From Streptomyces silvae (GTDB lineage: Bacteria > Actinomycetota > Actinomycetes > Streptomycetales > Streptomycetaceae), in the NCBI RefSeq assembly GCF_016745505.1, contig NZ_JAERUC010000168.1, forward strand, positions 1 through 62,883: a stretch of DNA of 62,883 nucleotides. The letters are read 5' to 3'. Positions 27,901 through 35,535 of this stretch are shown piece after piece; within the stretch, counting starts at the first letter, position 1, and each line of letters starts with the position of its first letter. The notes under the pieces were generated by a model that was not told the origin of the DNA, did not search any database, and saw nothing but the letters and a program-made list of their open reading frames with translations. The translations under genes were made by a program, and so were the position numbers.

Positions 27901-29162
27901 GCCACCGGGTTGGTGCAGATGATCCAGCAGGCCTTGATCGCACCCTCCGCCATGCGCCGGAACATGTCGATCGTCCCGATGCCCGCGGCGTCCGTACGGA
28001 GCGTCCCCGGGGCGATCCCCCACAGCTCCTCGACGAAGGCGCGGTCCTCGTCGGACTGCAGGGCGCGCTGGCCGGGCAGGCCCGGGCCCATGTAGCCCAT
28101 CTCGCGGCCGCCCATCGCGTTGGGCTGGCCGGTGAGCGAGAAGGGGCCGCTCCCGGGGCGGCAGAGCGCTCCGGTGGCCAGGTGCAGATTGATCAGGGCG
28201 TTGGTGTTCCAGGTGCCGTGGGTGCTCTGGTTGAGGCCCATGGTCCAGCAGCTCATCCACTCACCCGCCTCGCCGATCCAGCGGGCGGCGAGGCGGATGT
28301 CCGCCTCCGGGATGCCGGTGATCTCCGCCACGGCGGCGGGCGGGTAGTCCCGCAGGAAGCCGGGCATGGTCTCCCAGCCCTCGGTGTACGCGGCGATGAA
28401 CTCCGGGTCGGTGTGGCCGTTCTCGACGAGGAGGTGCAGCAAACCGTTGAGCAGGGCCAGGTCCGTGCCCGGGCGTATCTGGAGGAAGAGGTCGGCCTTG
28501 TCGGCGGTGGCGTTGCGCCGGGGGTCGACGACGATGAGTTTCGCGCCCGCCTTCACCCGCTCCATGAGACGGAGGAAGAGGATGGGGTGGCAGTCCGCCA
28601 TGTTGGAGCCGATGACGAGGAACGTGTCGGCGTGCTCGAAGTCCTCGTACGAGCCGGGCGGGCCGTCGGCTCCCAGTGAGAGCTTGTAGCCGCTGCCCGC
28701 ACTGGCCATGCAGAGCCGGGAGTTGGACTCGATCCAGCTGGTGCGGACGAAGCCCTTGGCCAGCTTGTTGGCGAGGTACTGCGCCTCCAGCGTCATCTGC
28801 CCGGAGACATAGAGGGCCAGCGCGTCGGGCCCGTGCTCGTCGACCACCGCGCGCAGCCGCCGCGCGGTCTCCTTGACGGCGGCGTCCATGGACAGCGGCG
28901 TGGGCTCCTCGCTGCGGTCCGCCCGCACCAGGGCCGATGTCAGCCGGCCGGGGGCGGCCAGCATCTCCGCGCTCGTCGCGCCCTTGGTGCAGAGCCGCCC
29001 GCGGTTCGTGGGGTGCGCCTTGTCGCCCGTGGCCTTCAGGACGGTGCGCCGGCCGTCGGGGCCCCTGCCGATGTCGAGCACCATCCCGCATCCGACACCG
29101 CAGTACGAGCAGACCGTCCGCACCTGGGCGGGGGTGTCCGGCTGCGGGTTCGGCGCGGTCAT
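24984..29162 (-). CDS. nasA: Fused assimilatory nitrate reductase with flavoprotein reductase module
   Basis: One 1392-residue polypeptide combining a molybdopterin nitrate reductase with its electron supply. Residues 1-745 form a NasA/NarB-type catalytic module with an N-terminal 4Fe-4S cluster (C18-x2-C21-x3-C25 and C58) and bis-MGD fold. Then come a linker, a flavodoxin domain near 846-990 (VVLWASQTGNAEE), an FAD-binding domain (RLYSISSSP near 1181) and an NADPH domain ending VRDVY, the pattern of CysJ/P450-reductase proteins. It should reduce nitrate to nitrite with NADPH in the cytoplasm. A GlnR-like box lies just upstream. No nitrite reductase genes are in the window. Confidence 0.93.
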   Translation of the reverse strand: MTAPNPQPDTPAQVRTVCSYCGVGCGMVLDIGRGPDGRRTVLKATGDKAHPTNRGRLCTKGATSAEMLAAPGRLTSALVRADRSEEPTPLSMDAAVKETARRLRAVVDEHGPDALALYVSGQMTLEAQYLANKLAKGFVRTSWIESNSRLCMASAGSGYKLSLGADGPPGSYEDFEHADTFLVIGSNMADCHPILFLRLMERVKAGAKLIVVDPRRNATADKADLFLQIRPGTDLALLNGLLHLLVENGHTDPEFIAAYTEGWETMPGFLRDYPPAAVAEITGIPEADIRLAARWIGEAGEWMSCWTMGLNQSTHGTWNTNALINLHLATGALCRPGSGPFSLTGQPNAMGGREMGYMGPGLPGQRALQSDEDRAFVEELWGIAPGTLRTDAAGIGTIDMFRRMAEGAIKACWIICTNPVASVANRRTVIEGLETAEFVVTQDVFADTETNAYADVALPAALWGETEGVMVNSERNLTLARQAADPPGEAWPDWRIIARIACEMGYEEAFSYSSAEEIFEEIKRAHNPRTGYDLRGVSYERLRRTPVQWPSATPDGPARNPVRYLNDGAGGHRAVRPDGSVPRLEFPTASGRAVFFARPHLPAAEMPDDDFPFVLNTGRLQHQWHTLTKTGKVAKLNKLNPGPFVEINPQDAAALSIAEGDPVEVASRRGRAVLPAVVTDRVRPGDCFAPFHWNDLFGEYLSVNAVTHDAVDPVSFQPEFKVCAVTLMKVAAVAPAAADLPAPGLPAPASVDAGVTALAGVFGIAGTAPPVLAEHERRYLSGFLAGLGPGAAGTPVLPEHAPFAPDHALWVNGVLAGMFSRAPGGSTDPEPAGTAREAGTASGRQIVVLWASQTGNAEEVAAAAARRLAAEGRTATLLGMDDRPLDSLPRPADLLVVTSTFGDGDAPDNGSGFWESLNAPDTPRLDGVRYAVLALGDSSYDDFCGHGRRLDERFGELGAVRLVPRTDCEPDYEEPAGQWLDDVFAALGTPAAPAPDPAAPDPAAPEPAAGVPASPARSARAAKAATGRLVGNELLSLPGATKEVRRFTFDTQDSPVPLTYEAGDALGVEALNCPGLVAEWLAVTGLDPDAPVDVPGVGSVPLGEALHRHLDIARITPGLLRLVAERTHDRTLKKLLRPDNKGELAQWAWGRQAVDVIAEHSARATAAEWTGALTRLRPRLYSISSSPLTDPARVSLTVSVVRYENRHGVVRKGVASTFLADAEEGSSVPVFVQRAPHFRPPADPATPMVMVGPGTGVAPFVGFLDERRALGHRAANWLFFGEQRRATDFYYRDELDTLRRDGTLTRLDTAFSRDQRAKIYVQDRMREHGAQLWSWLQEGAHFYVCGDASRMAKDVDRALRDIAVAHGGLQEDAAGAYVKQLAADKRYVRDVY

Positions 29163-29211
29163 GGACGGCCTTTCCTGGGGGACGCTGACACCGCGACCGT
29201 ACGAAACGTCC

Positions 29212-29227
29212 GTTTCCCGGGTGTCAC
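29212..29227 (-). promoter_or_regulatory. GlnR-like operator upstream of nitrate reductase
   Basis: On the gene strand the sequence is GTGAC-N6-GAAAC, matching the a/b half-site pair of the Streptomyces GlnR consensus (GTnAC-n6-GaAAC). It lies 50-65 bases before the nasA ATG. Only one strong pair is seen. The assignment fits known GlnR control of nitrogen assimilation. Confidence 0.65.
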
Positions 29228-29433
29228 GCCGGGCGATCGGGCGGGGTTACGTCCGCTGCACAGTCGCCCCCGTACGCCGGTGAGGCCCGCCGTACGCGGA
29301 TGGGCGCCCGCCCCCGCACGTACGCCGACGAACCCGTGCCCCGCCGGGCCCCGGGCGCACAATCGGGTCATAATCACGGTTCTGGGGCTGTCCGCCTCGG
29401 CCCGGGAGCTCTCCGACCGCCCTGGAGGCTTGC

Positions 29434-30297
29434 ATGACCGCCGACCGCCTTCCCGTCATCGCCGCGGTGGACGGTTCCGAGCACGGCTGGGAGGCGCTGG
29501 ACTGGGCTGCCGCGGAAGCGGTGCGCACGGGGCTGCCGCTGCTGATCGTGCACGTCCGGATGCCTGCCAGGCCTGCGGAGGAGGAGAGAGCGCTGCGGGA
29601 GGCCGAGGAACTGCTCGCGCAGGCCGTGCTGCGGACCTCCCGGCTCGCTCCGGAGCTGCCCACCTCGACGCTGACCCCGCTGGACTTCCCGTCGGCGGCG
29701 CTGACCTCGCTCAGCCGGGACGCCTCGATGGTGGCCGTCGGGTCCCGTGGTCTCGGCGGGTTCCGTTCGCTGATGATCGGATCCAACAGTCTGGCCACCG
29801 CCTCCATGGCCCGGTGCCCGGTCGTCGTCGCCCACACCGGCGGAAGGGACGAGGGCGAGGCGGAACCGCCCGACGCCTTCCCGGACGTCGTCGCGGGGGT
29901 CGCCGCCGACGAGAGCAGCGGCGCGGTCCTGGATTTCGCCTTCGAGGCGGCCGCCTCCAGGCCGGGCGCACGGCTGCGGCTCGTGCACGGCTGGACGATG
30001 TTCTCGTCGATGCTGTCCGGCGGCCCGGTCTTCGACGGCGAGGCGGCTGCGGCCTCGGCGGCCCGCGCGCTCGCCGAGCTCACCGCGGGGCGGCAGGAGG
30101 AGTACCCGCAGGTGGAGGTCGTACGCGAACCGGTCCGGGGATCCGCGTCCCGCACCCTGGTCACGGCATCGGCCACCGCCGCGCTCACCGTGGTCGGGCG
30201 GCGCAGGGGCGGTGAGGCCCTCGGCCTCGGCCTGTCCCCTGTCGCGCAGACGACGGTGACGCACGCCCTCGGCCCGGTGGCCGTCGTCCCCACCTGA
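29434..30297 (+). CDS. Universal stress protein, two USP domains
   Basis: A 287-residue protein of two tandem UspA domains. The first begins VIAAVDGSEHGWEALDWA and ends with the ATP-binding loop GSRGLGGFRSLMIGSNS and CPVVVAH; the second (from ~residue 150) keeps the fold but its loop VVGRRRGGEALGLGLSP lacks part of the G-x2-G-x9-G pattern. Such tandem proteins are common in Streptomyces. A TCATAAT element near 29369 may be its -10 box. It is divergent from nasA. Confidence 0.92.
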   Translation: MTADRLPVIAAVDGSEHGWEALDWAAAEAVRTGLPLLIVHVRMPARPAEEERALREAEELLAQAVLRTSRLAPELPTSTLTPLDFPSAALTSLSRDASMVAVGSRGLGGFRSLMIGSNSLATASMARCPVVVAHTGGRDEGEAEPPDAFPDVVAGVAADESSGAVLDFAFEAAASRPGARLRLVHGWTMFSSMLSGGPVFDGEAAAASAARALAELTAGRQEEYPQVEVVREPVRGSASRTLVTASATAALTVVGRRRGGEALGLGLSPVAQTTVTHALGPVAVVPT

Positions 30298-30364
30298 CTC
30301 CGGGCCCCCGCCGGGGCCGTACGCGCCCCTTGGCGTGCGGCTCCCGACGGCCGAGACTTGGGCG

Positions 30365-30835
30365 ATGACACAGCGCGTGGCTCTCGCGACGGTGATGGAC
30401 CGGCTCTCCATCGATGCAGTGATCACCGATTACGCCGCGGCGGTGGACGACGGCGCCTGGGAGGACTACGGCGCCCTGTTCACGCCGGACGGCCACGCCG
30501 ACTACCGGGGCGCGGGAGGTTCCGAGGGCCCGGCCGCCGAGGCCGCACGGTGGCTGGCCGAGAGCCTGCGCCCGTTCCCCTCCCGCCAGCACCTGATCGT
30601 CAACAGGCGCCTGGATCTCCAGGATCTGGGCGGCTATCCCGGGGACCGGGCCCAGGTGCGGGCCGATTACCTCAGCCCGGTGGGCCCCGAGGCCTGGGAC
30701 GGGGAGAGCGCTCCGGCCCTGGTCACCGGCGGCCGGTACGTCTTCGAGCTCAGGCGTACGGAACCGGGCTGGCGGATCCACACCGTCACCGCGCACCGGA
30801 AATGGCGGTACGCGCCCGGCGCGGCGGCCGGCTGA
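30365..30835 (+). CDS. NTF2-like (SnoaL) family protein
   Basis: A 156-residue cone-shaped NTF2/SnoaL-like domain (ITDYAAAVDDGAWEDYGALF, TPDGHADYRG, then a hydrophobic beta-sheet with GWRIHTVTAHRKWR). The fold is shared by isomerases, dehydratases and non-enzymatic ligand binders, so no reaction can be named. ATG 30365 follows an open lead of ten codons that is not family-like. Confidence 0.82.
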   Translation: MTQRVALATVMDRLSIDAVITDYAAAVDDGAWEDYGALFTPDGHADYRGAGGSEGPAAEAARWLAESLRPFPSRQHLIVNRRLDLQDLGGYPGDRAQVRADYLSPVGPEAWDGESAPALVTGGRYVFELRRTEPGWRIHTVTAHRKWRYAPGAAAG

Positions 30836-30914
30836 TCGCTGGCCCCCGGGGCACACGTCCGCGCGGTGGCGGCGGCATGCCCCCTGTGCGCTGCTGATCT
30901 TCTGCACCACACTG

Positions 30915-30953
30915 GGATCAAGAACACGGATCACGGGCACGGATCAAGCGCAG
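30915..30953 (+). repeat. Three 13-bp direct repeats upstream of lnt
   Basis: Three head-to-tail copies, GGATCAAGAACAC, GGATCACGGGCAC and GGATCAAGCGCAG, lie 34-72 bases before the lnt ATG. The constant GGATCA every 13 bases resembles an iteron-like protein-binding array. No matching regulator is identified. Confidence 0.7.
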
Positions 30954-30986
30954 GCACCGAGCGCACGACCGGCGAGGAGGGCACGC

Positions 30987-32615
30987 ATGCCGATGCGGCG
31001 CAAGCGGCGTCCCGACGGGCCGGCCGGTGAGGACACGGTGCAGCCGCACGGGCGGCTGCTCGGTTCCCGTACGGGGCGCGGCGCGGCGGCCCTGTGCGCG
31101 GGCGCCCTTCCCGCCCTGGCGTTTCCCGCGCCCTCGCTCTGGTGGTTCGCCTACGTCGCGTTGGTCCCGTGGCTGCTGCTGATCCGGTCGGCGGGCACGG
31201 GGCGCCGTGCGGCGGTCGACGGCTGGCTGGGCGGTACGGGCTTCATGCTCGCCGTGCACCACTGGCTGATGCCGAGCCTCCATGTGTTCATCCTGGTGCT
31301 GGCGGCGCTGCTGGGGTTGCTGTGGGCTCCCTGGGGCCTGCTCGTGGCCCGGCTGCTCGGCGGCCCGCCGTCCGTCCGCCGTGCCGTGGCCGCCGTGGTC
31401 GTCGTGCCCTCCGGCTGGCTGATGATCGAGCTGGTCCGCTCCTGGGAGGGACTCGGCGGGCCTTGGGGGCTGCTGGGCGCCAGTCAGTGGGACGTCCCGC
31501 CGGCGCTGCGCGTCGCCTCGGTGGGCGGTGTGTGGCTGGTCAGTCTGGCTGTTGTCGCCGCGAACACGGCCGTCACCGTGCTGATCGCCGTCCCGGCCGC
31601 CCGTACGGCGGGGGTCGCGTGCCTGGTGGCGGGAGCGCTGGGCGTGGGCGCGACGGTGCTCTGGGCGCCACGCCCGCAGGAGACCGGCACGGTCCGGATC
31701 GCAGTGGTGCAGCCAGGCGTCGTCGAGGGCCCCGGCAGCGTCGAGCGCCGCTTCGCCCGCGGCGAGGAGCTGACCCGTGGGCTGGCGGGCCAGGACGTGG
31801 ACCTGGTGGTCTGGGGCGAGAGCAGTGTGGGCGTCAATCTGAACCGGAGCCCGGAGATGACGGACCGCGTCGCGGCGCTGTCGCGGCTGACCGGGGCCGA
31901 TGTGCTGGTCAACATGGACGCCCGGCGCACGGACGCCCCCGACCGTACGGGGATCTTCAAGTCCGCGGTGCTGGTGGGCCCTGACGGCCCGACCGGGGAC
32001 CGCTACGACAAGATGCGCCTGGTCCCCTTCGGGGAGTACGTCCCCGCCCGCGCGCTGCTCGGCTGGGCGACCTCCGTGGGCAAGGCGGCGGGCGAGGACC
32101 GGCTGCGCGGCAGCGGCCCTGTGGTGATGGAGCTGGCGAACGGTCTGCGGGTGGGCCCCTTGGTGTGCTTCGAGTCGGCGTTCCCCGACATGAGCCGGCA
32201 GCTGGTGAAGGACGGGGCGCAGCTGCTGGTCGCCCAGTCGTCCACCTCGACGTTCCAGCACAGCTGGGCGCCCGCCCAGCACGCCTCGCTCGCGGCGCTG
32301 CGGGCGGCCGAGACGGGCCGCCCCATGGTGCACGCCACCCTCACGGGGATGAGCGCGGTGTACGGCCCACGCGGCGAGCGGGTGGGAGCGCCGCTCGGTA
32401 CGGACGCGAGCGAGGCCGCTGTGTACGACGTACCGCTCGCCCGGGGCACCACGCTCTACGTCCGGCTGGGCGCCTGGCCGGTGTACGGCGCGCTGGCGGT
32501 GCTGGCCGTCTTCCTCGGAGCGGCGGGGCTGCGGTCCTTCAGGACGCCTGCTCCGCGGCGTCCAGGACCACCCGCTCGCACAGCCGGTGGGTCTCCAGGG
32601 CGTCCCGGGCGCTGA
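30987..32615 (+). CDS. lnt: Apolipoprotein N-acyltransferase
   Basis: Adds the third acyl chain to the N-terminal cysteine of lipoproteins in the membrane. The 542-residue protein has about six hydrophobic helices in its first 230 residues followed by a nitrilase-type domain with the full catalytic triad: Glu278 (WGESS), Lys342 (YDKMRLVPFGEY) and Cys394 (VCFESAFPD). The C-terminal tail after the last helix is Arg/Pro-rich and overlaps the convergent oxidoreductase gene by 77 bases. GAGGAGG precedes the ATG. Several lipoproteins in this window would be substrates. Confidence 0.95.
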   Translation: MPMRRKRRPDGPAGEDTVQPHGRLLGSRTGRGAAALCAGALPALAFPAPSLWWFAYVALVPWLLLIRSAGTGRRAAVDGWLGGTGFMLAVHHWLMPSLHVFILVLAALLGLLWAPWGLLVARLLGGPPSVRRAVAAVVVVPSGWLMIELVRSWEGLGGPWGLLGASQWDVPPALRVASVGGVWLVSLAVVAANTAVTVLIAVPAARTAGVACLVAGALGVGATVLWAPRPQETGTVRIAVVQPGVVEGPGSVERRFARGEELTRGLAGQDVDLVVWGESSVGVNLNRSPEMTDRVAALSRLTGADVLVNMDARRTDAPDRTGIFKSAVLVGPDGPTGDRYDKMRLVPFGEYVPARALLGWATSVGKAAGEDRLRGSGPVVMELANGLRVGPLVCFESAFPDMSRQLVKDGAQLLVAQSSTSTFQHSWAPAQHASLAALRAAETGRPMVHATLTGMSAVYGPRGERVGAPLGTDASEAAVYDVPLARGTTLYVRLGAWPVYGALAVLAVFLGAAGLRSFRTPAPRRPGPPARTAGGSPGRPGR

Positions 32616-33444
32616 GCACCTCTCCGGCCCGTACCGCGTCCAGGAACGACAGCACGCTCTGCTCGATGCCCCGCTGACGGGCGACGGGCACCCAGTCGCC
32701 GCGCCGTCGCAGCGTCGGCTGGCCCTTGTGGTCGACGACGTCCGCGAGGTTGAGGACCTGGCGCTTGGTGTCCTGGCCCGATACCTCGAGGATCTCCTCC
32801 GTCGATCCGTTGAGCCGGTTCATCATGCCGATGGCGGTGAACCCGTCGCCGGACAGCTGGAGCACCACATGGTGCATGAGCCCGTCGACGATCCGGGCCC
32901 GCACGACGACGCCGGACACGGGGCCGGGGACCAGGAAGCGCAGGGTGTCGACGACGTGGATGAAGTCGTCGAGCACCATGGTGCGCGGGTCCTCGGGCAG
33001 TCCCACCCGGTTCTTCTGGAGGAGGATCAGCTCGCGGGGGTGTTCGGCGCACTGCGCGTACGACGGGGCAAGCCTGCGGTTGAACCCGACCGTGAGCGCG
33101 ACGCCGCGCTCCTCGGCGAGGGCCACCAGCCGCTCGGACTCGGCGAGTTCGTAGGCGAGGGGCTTGTCGACGTACGTGGGGACGCCCGCTTCCAGCAGCC
33201 GGCCCACGATCTCCGCGTGCGCCGCGGTCGGCGCGTGCACGAAGGCGGCGTCCAGTCCCTGCGCGAGCAGCCCGTCGAGGTCCTCGTGGCACTGCCGGGC
33301 GGGGATGTGGTGTGTCCCGGCGACGGCCGCCAGGGTGGCCGGGGTGCGGGTCTGCAGATGCAGTTCGACGCCGGGCAGGGTCGTCAGTACCGGCAGATAC
33401 GCCTTCTGCGCGATGTCGCCGAGCCCGATGCAGCCGACCTTCAC
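32539..33444 (-). CDS. Gfo/Idh/MocA family oxidoreductase
   Basis: A 301-residue NAD(P)-dependent oxidoreductase. The Rossmann loop is KVGCIGLGDIAQKAYLPVLT at the N-terminus and the catalytic lysine motif appears as VDKPLAYELAESERLV near residue 95. The second domain supplies the substrate pocket. Family members oxidise sugars, inositols or related compounds; substrate unknown. Its last 77 bases overlap the 3' end of lnt on the other strand. Confidence 0.9.
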   Translation of the reverse strand: MKVGCIGLGDIAQKAYLPVLTTLPGVELHLQTRTPATLAAVAGTHHIPARQCHEDLDGLLAQGLDAAFVHAPTAAHAEIVGRLLEAGVPTYVDKPLAYELAESERLVALAEERGVALTVGFNRRLAPSYAQCAEHPRELILLQKNRVGLPEDPRTMVLDDFIHVVDTLRFLVPGPVSGVVVRARIVDGLMHHVVLQLSGDGFTAIGMMNRLNGSTEEILEVSGQDTKRQVLNLADVVDHKGQPTLRRRGDWVPVARQRGIEQSVLSFLDAVRAGEVLSARDALETHRLCERVVLDAAEQAS

Positions 33445-33477
33445 GAGGTTCTCCCTGTCGCCTTGACCAGGGACGGG

Positions 33478-34689
33478 TCACGGTCGCGTCCTCTGTCCTC
33501 CCCTGGTCCCGGCAGCATACGTGCGCTGCGGGGGCCGCCAGTCGCAGATGCCGTCGAAGGTGCGCAGGACGAGCCCGGGGCCGAGACGGGAGACCGCGGA
33601 CATGAGGCCGTCGCGGAGGGCGACGGCCGGAGCACCGGTCAGGCCGACCATCCGGGAGACCTGCGCGGCCTTGCGCACCATGGCGGTCGTACGGGGGTGC
33701 CTGGCCGCGCTGTAGGCGGCCACGCCCGCTCCCAGGTCGCCGTCCGGCGTGACGTGGTGGGCGAGCACGACGGCGTCCTCGACGGCCTGGTTCCCGCCCT
33801 GGCCGAGGAACGGCCCCATGGCGTGCGCGGCATCGCCGACGAGCACCGTGCGGCCCCGGTGGAAGGCCGGCAGCGGGTCGGTCAGGTGGTACACGTCGTG
33901 GCGCAGGATCTGGTCCGGCTCGACGGCGGCGATGACGGCGGGGATCGGGTCGTGCCAGTCGCCGTACCGGCGCACCAGCTCCGCCTTCTCGTCGTCGGCC
34001 GCCCTGGCTCCGGCCGGGGCGAGCGCCGCGGCGTAGGCGTAGATCCCGCCGTCCTTCAGCGGGTGGCTCCCCCAGAGCTCGCCGCGGCCCCAGGTCTCGT
34101 GGGAGCTGAAGGCACGGCCGACGCCGGGGGCGAGGACGCGCCAGGTGGTGAACCCGCTGTACGAGGGGCCGGGGTGGCGCGGGAACAGCGCGGTGCGTAC
34201 GGCCGATCCGATGCCGTCGGCACCGATCACCAGATCGGCCTCGATGTCGCCCACGTCCGTCCTGACGAGGGCGGGGCTCCCGCCCGCGCGGCCCGGATCC
34301 ACGAGCCGGGCGGGTGTGCCGGTGCGCACGGCGTCCTCGGGGAGCCGGGAGCGGAGCAGGTCGACGAGCACCGAGCGGTGCAGCAGGACGAGCGGCCCGC
34401 CGAACCGTTCGGCGGCGGCGTTGCTGTCCGTGCGGGCGAGCCAGCGCCCGGACGGGGTGCGCATGCCACCGTCACCCTGCCAGGCGGCGAGGGACCTGAC
34501 CTCGTCGCCGAGCCCGATGACGTCGAGGGCGCGCTGGGAGTTGGGGGCGAGGCTGATGCCCGCGCCGACGGGTTCCAGCGAGGCGGCACGTTCGAGCACG
34601 GTGACCTGCCAGCCGCTCCGGTGAAGGGCCGCTGCCGCGGTGAGGCCGCCGATGCCGCTGCCGATGACCACCGCTCGGGACGTCGTCAT
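33478..34689 (-). CDS. FAD-dependent monooxygenase (UbiH/PHBH type)
   Basis: A 403-residue flavin-dependent aromatic hydroxylase. All three family motifs are visible: GxGxxG in VVIGSGIGGLTAAAALHRSG, the DG motif in DLVIGADGIGSAVR and the GD motif in VLVGDAAHAMGPFLGQGGNQ. It uses NAD(P)H and O2 to hydroxylate an aromatic or similar substrate. ATG 34689 is chosen; the open frame to 35133 runs antisense through the TetR gene. It is divergent from that TetR gene, with a duplicated perfect operator between them, so it is almost certainly the repressor's target. Confidence 0.93.
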   Translation of the reverse strand: MTTSRAVVIGSGIGGLTAAAALHRSGWQVTVLERAASLEPVGAGISLAPNSQRALDVIGLGDEVRSLAAWQGDGGMRTPSGRWLARTDSNAAAERFGGPLVLLHRSVLVDLLRSRLPEDAVRTGTPARLVDPGRAGGSPALVRTDVGDIEADLVIGADGIGSAVRTALFPRHPGPSYSGFTTWRVLAPGVGRAFSSHETWGRGELWGSHPLKDGGIYAYAAALAPAGARAADDEKAELVRRYGDWHDPIPAVIAAVEPDQILRHDVYHLTDPLPAFHRGRTVLVGDAAHAMGPFLGQGGNQAVEDAVVLAHHVTPDGDLGAGVAAYSAARHPRTTAMVRKAAQVSRMVGLTGAPAVALRDGLMSAVSRLGPGLVLRTFDGICDWRPPQRTYAAGTRGGQRTRP

Positions 34690-34710
34690 GACTGACCACT
34701 CCTCCTCGGA

Positions 34711-34754
34711 ACTACACCTGTAGTGCGCGTACTCCACGGTACTACAGGTGTAGT
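34711..34754. promoter_or_regulatory. Two inverted perfect operators, monooxygenase/TetR
   Basis: ACTACACCTGTAGT at 34711-34724 and its exact reverse complement ACTACAGGTGTAGT at 34741-34754. Each is itself a palindrome with 6-bp arms around a CC/GG core. Their centres are 30 bp apart, about three helical turns. This fits two TetR dimers on the same face. Confidence 0.85.
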
Positions 34755-34770
34755 AGCGGCGGTAGATTGG

Positions 34771-34875
34771 TTCCATGCCCACACGTTCCACGCCCCCGCG
34801 TTCCGGCACCGCGCCTGTCGGCGCCGCACGTTCCGGCACTGCACCTTCCCGCGCCGCGCGTTCCGGCCCCGATCG
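34771..34875. repeat. Seven degenerate 15-bp repeats across the TetR start
   Basis: Seven consecutive 15-base units with consensus near TTCCGGCRCCGCGCG. The first unit contains the ATG of the TetR gene, so the rest encode a repetitive N-terminal tail of R-S-G-T-A-like pentapeptides. The period matches the arrays at 6287 and 8723. Confidence 0.8.
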
Positions 34876-35494
34876 GACCGCGCCCGCGCAGAGCGCCCCA
34901 GAGGCTCGGCCGGCCGCCCCCTCACGCGCCGAGCTGATCGCCGACGCCGCGCTCGCCCTGCTCGCCGAGCGCGGGATGAGAGGGCTCACCCATCGGGCGG
35001 TGGACGAGCGGGCCGGACTCCCCCAGGGCTCGACGTCGAACCACGCCCGCACCCGGGAGGCTCTTCTGAAGGCAGCGGTCCGCAGACTCGCCGAGCTGGA
35101 GGCGCGGGTGCTCGCGCCCGGGGAGCTGCTCACGAGCAGCGATCCGGATGGGGCCGCAGCGGGACTGGCGCGTGCCCTGCACCGCTATCTGACCGGCTCC
35201 ACCGATCTCCTGGTGTGCCGCTACGAACTCGCCCTGGAGGCCACCCGGCGCCCCGCCCTCCGGACGTTCTACGACGAGGCGGGCCGGAGGTTCCGCGAAC
35301 CGCTGGTCGCCCTGATGACGGCGGCGGGGTCGGCCGAGCCGGAGCGCCACGCGCTGTCCGTCGTGGCCTGGGCGGAGGGCATGATGTTCGCCTGCGCCGC
35401 GGGTTCCTACCACCGGGCCGTACCGACCGAGCAGGAGCTGCGCACGGGGTGCGCGGAACTGCTGCGGGGAATGCTCGGCACCCGGGCCGGCTGA
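34775..35494 (+). CDS. TetR family transcriptional regulator
   Basis: A 239-residue repressor. The helix-turn-helix lies near residues 50-95 (AELIADAALALLAERGMRGL, then THRAVDERAGLPQGSTSNHA); the rest is the all-helical ligand domain. The first 45 residues are unusual for the family, a low-complexity R/S/G/T/A/P tail encoded by 15-bp repeats. An internal start after the repeats cannot be excluded, but no clear ribosome site is seen there. It most likely represses itself and the divergent monooxygenase through the two operators between them. Confidence 0.92.
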   Translation: MPTRSTPPRSGTAPVGAARSGTAPSRAARSGPDRTAPAQSAPEARPAAPSRAELIADAALALLAERGMRGLTHRAVDERAGLPQGSTSNHARTREALLKAAVRRLAELEARVLAPGELLTSSDPDGAAAGLARALHRYLTGSTDLLVCRYELALEATRRPALRTFYDEAGRRFREPLVALMTAAGSAEPERHALSVVAWAEGMMFACAAGSYHRAVPTEQELRTGCAELLRGMLGTRAG

Positions 35495-35535
35495 GCGATG
35501 GCGCCGCGGAACCTCCCTGCGCGAGGATGCCGCGT

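Noticed and set aside
25179..28679. A 1166-codon open frame on the plus strand
   Set aside because: It is antisense to the fused nitrate reductase and made of Val/Gly/Arg-rich low-quality sequence; long opposite-strand frames are normal in DNA this rich in GC.
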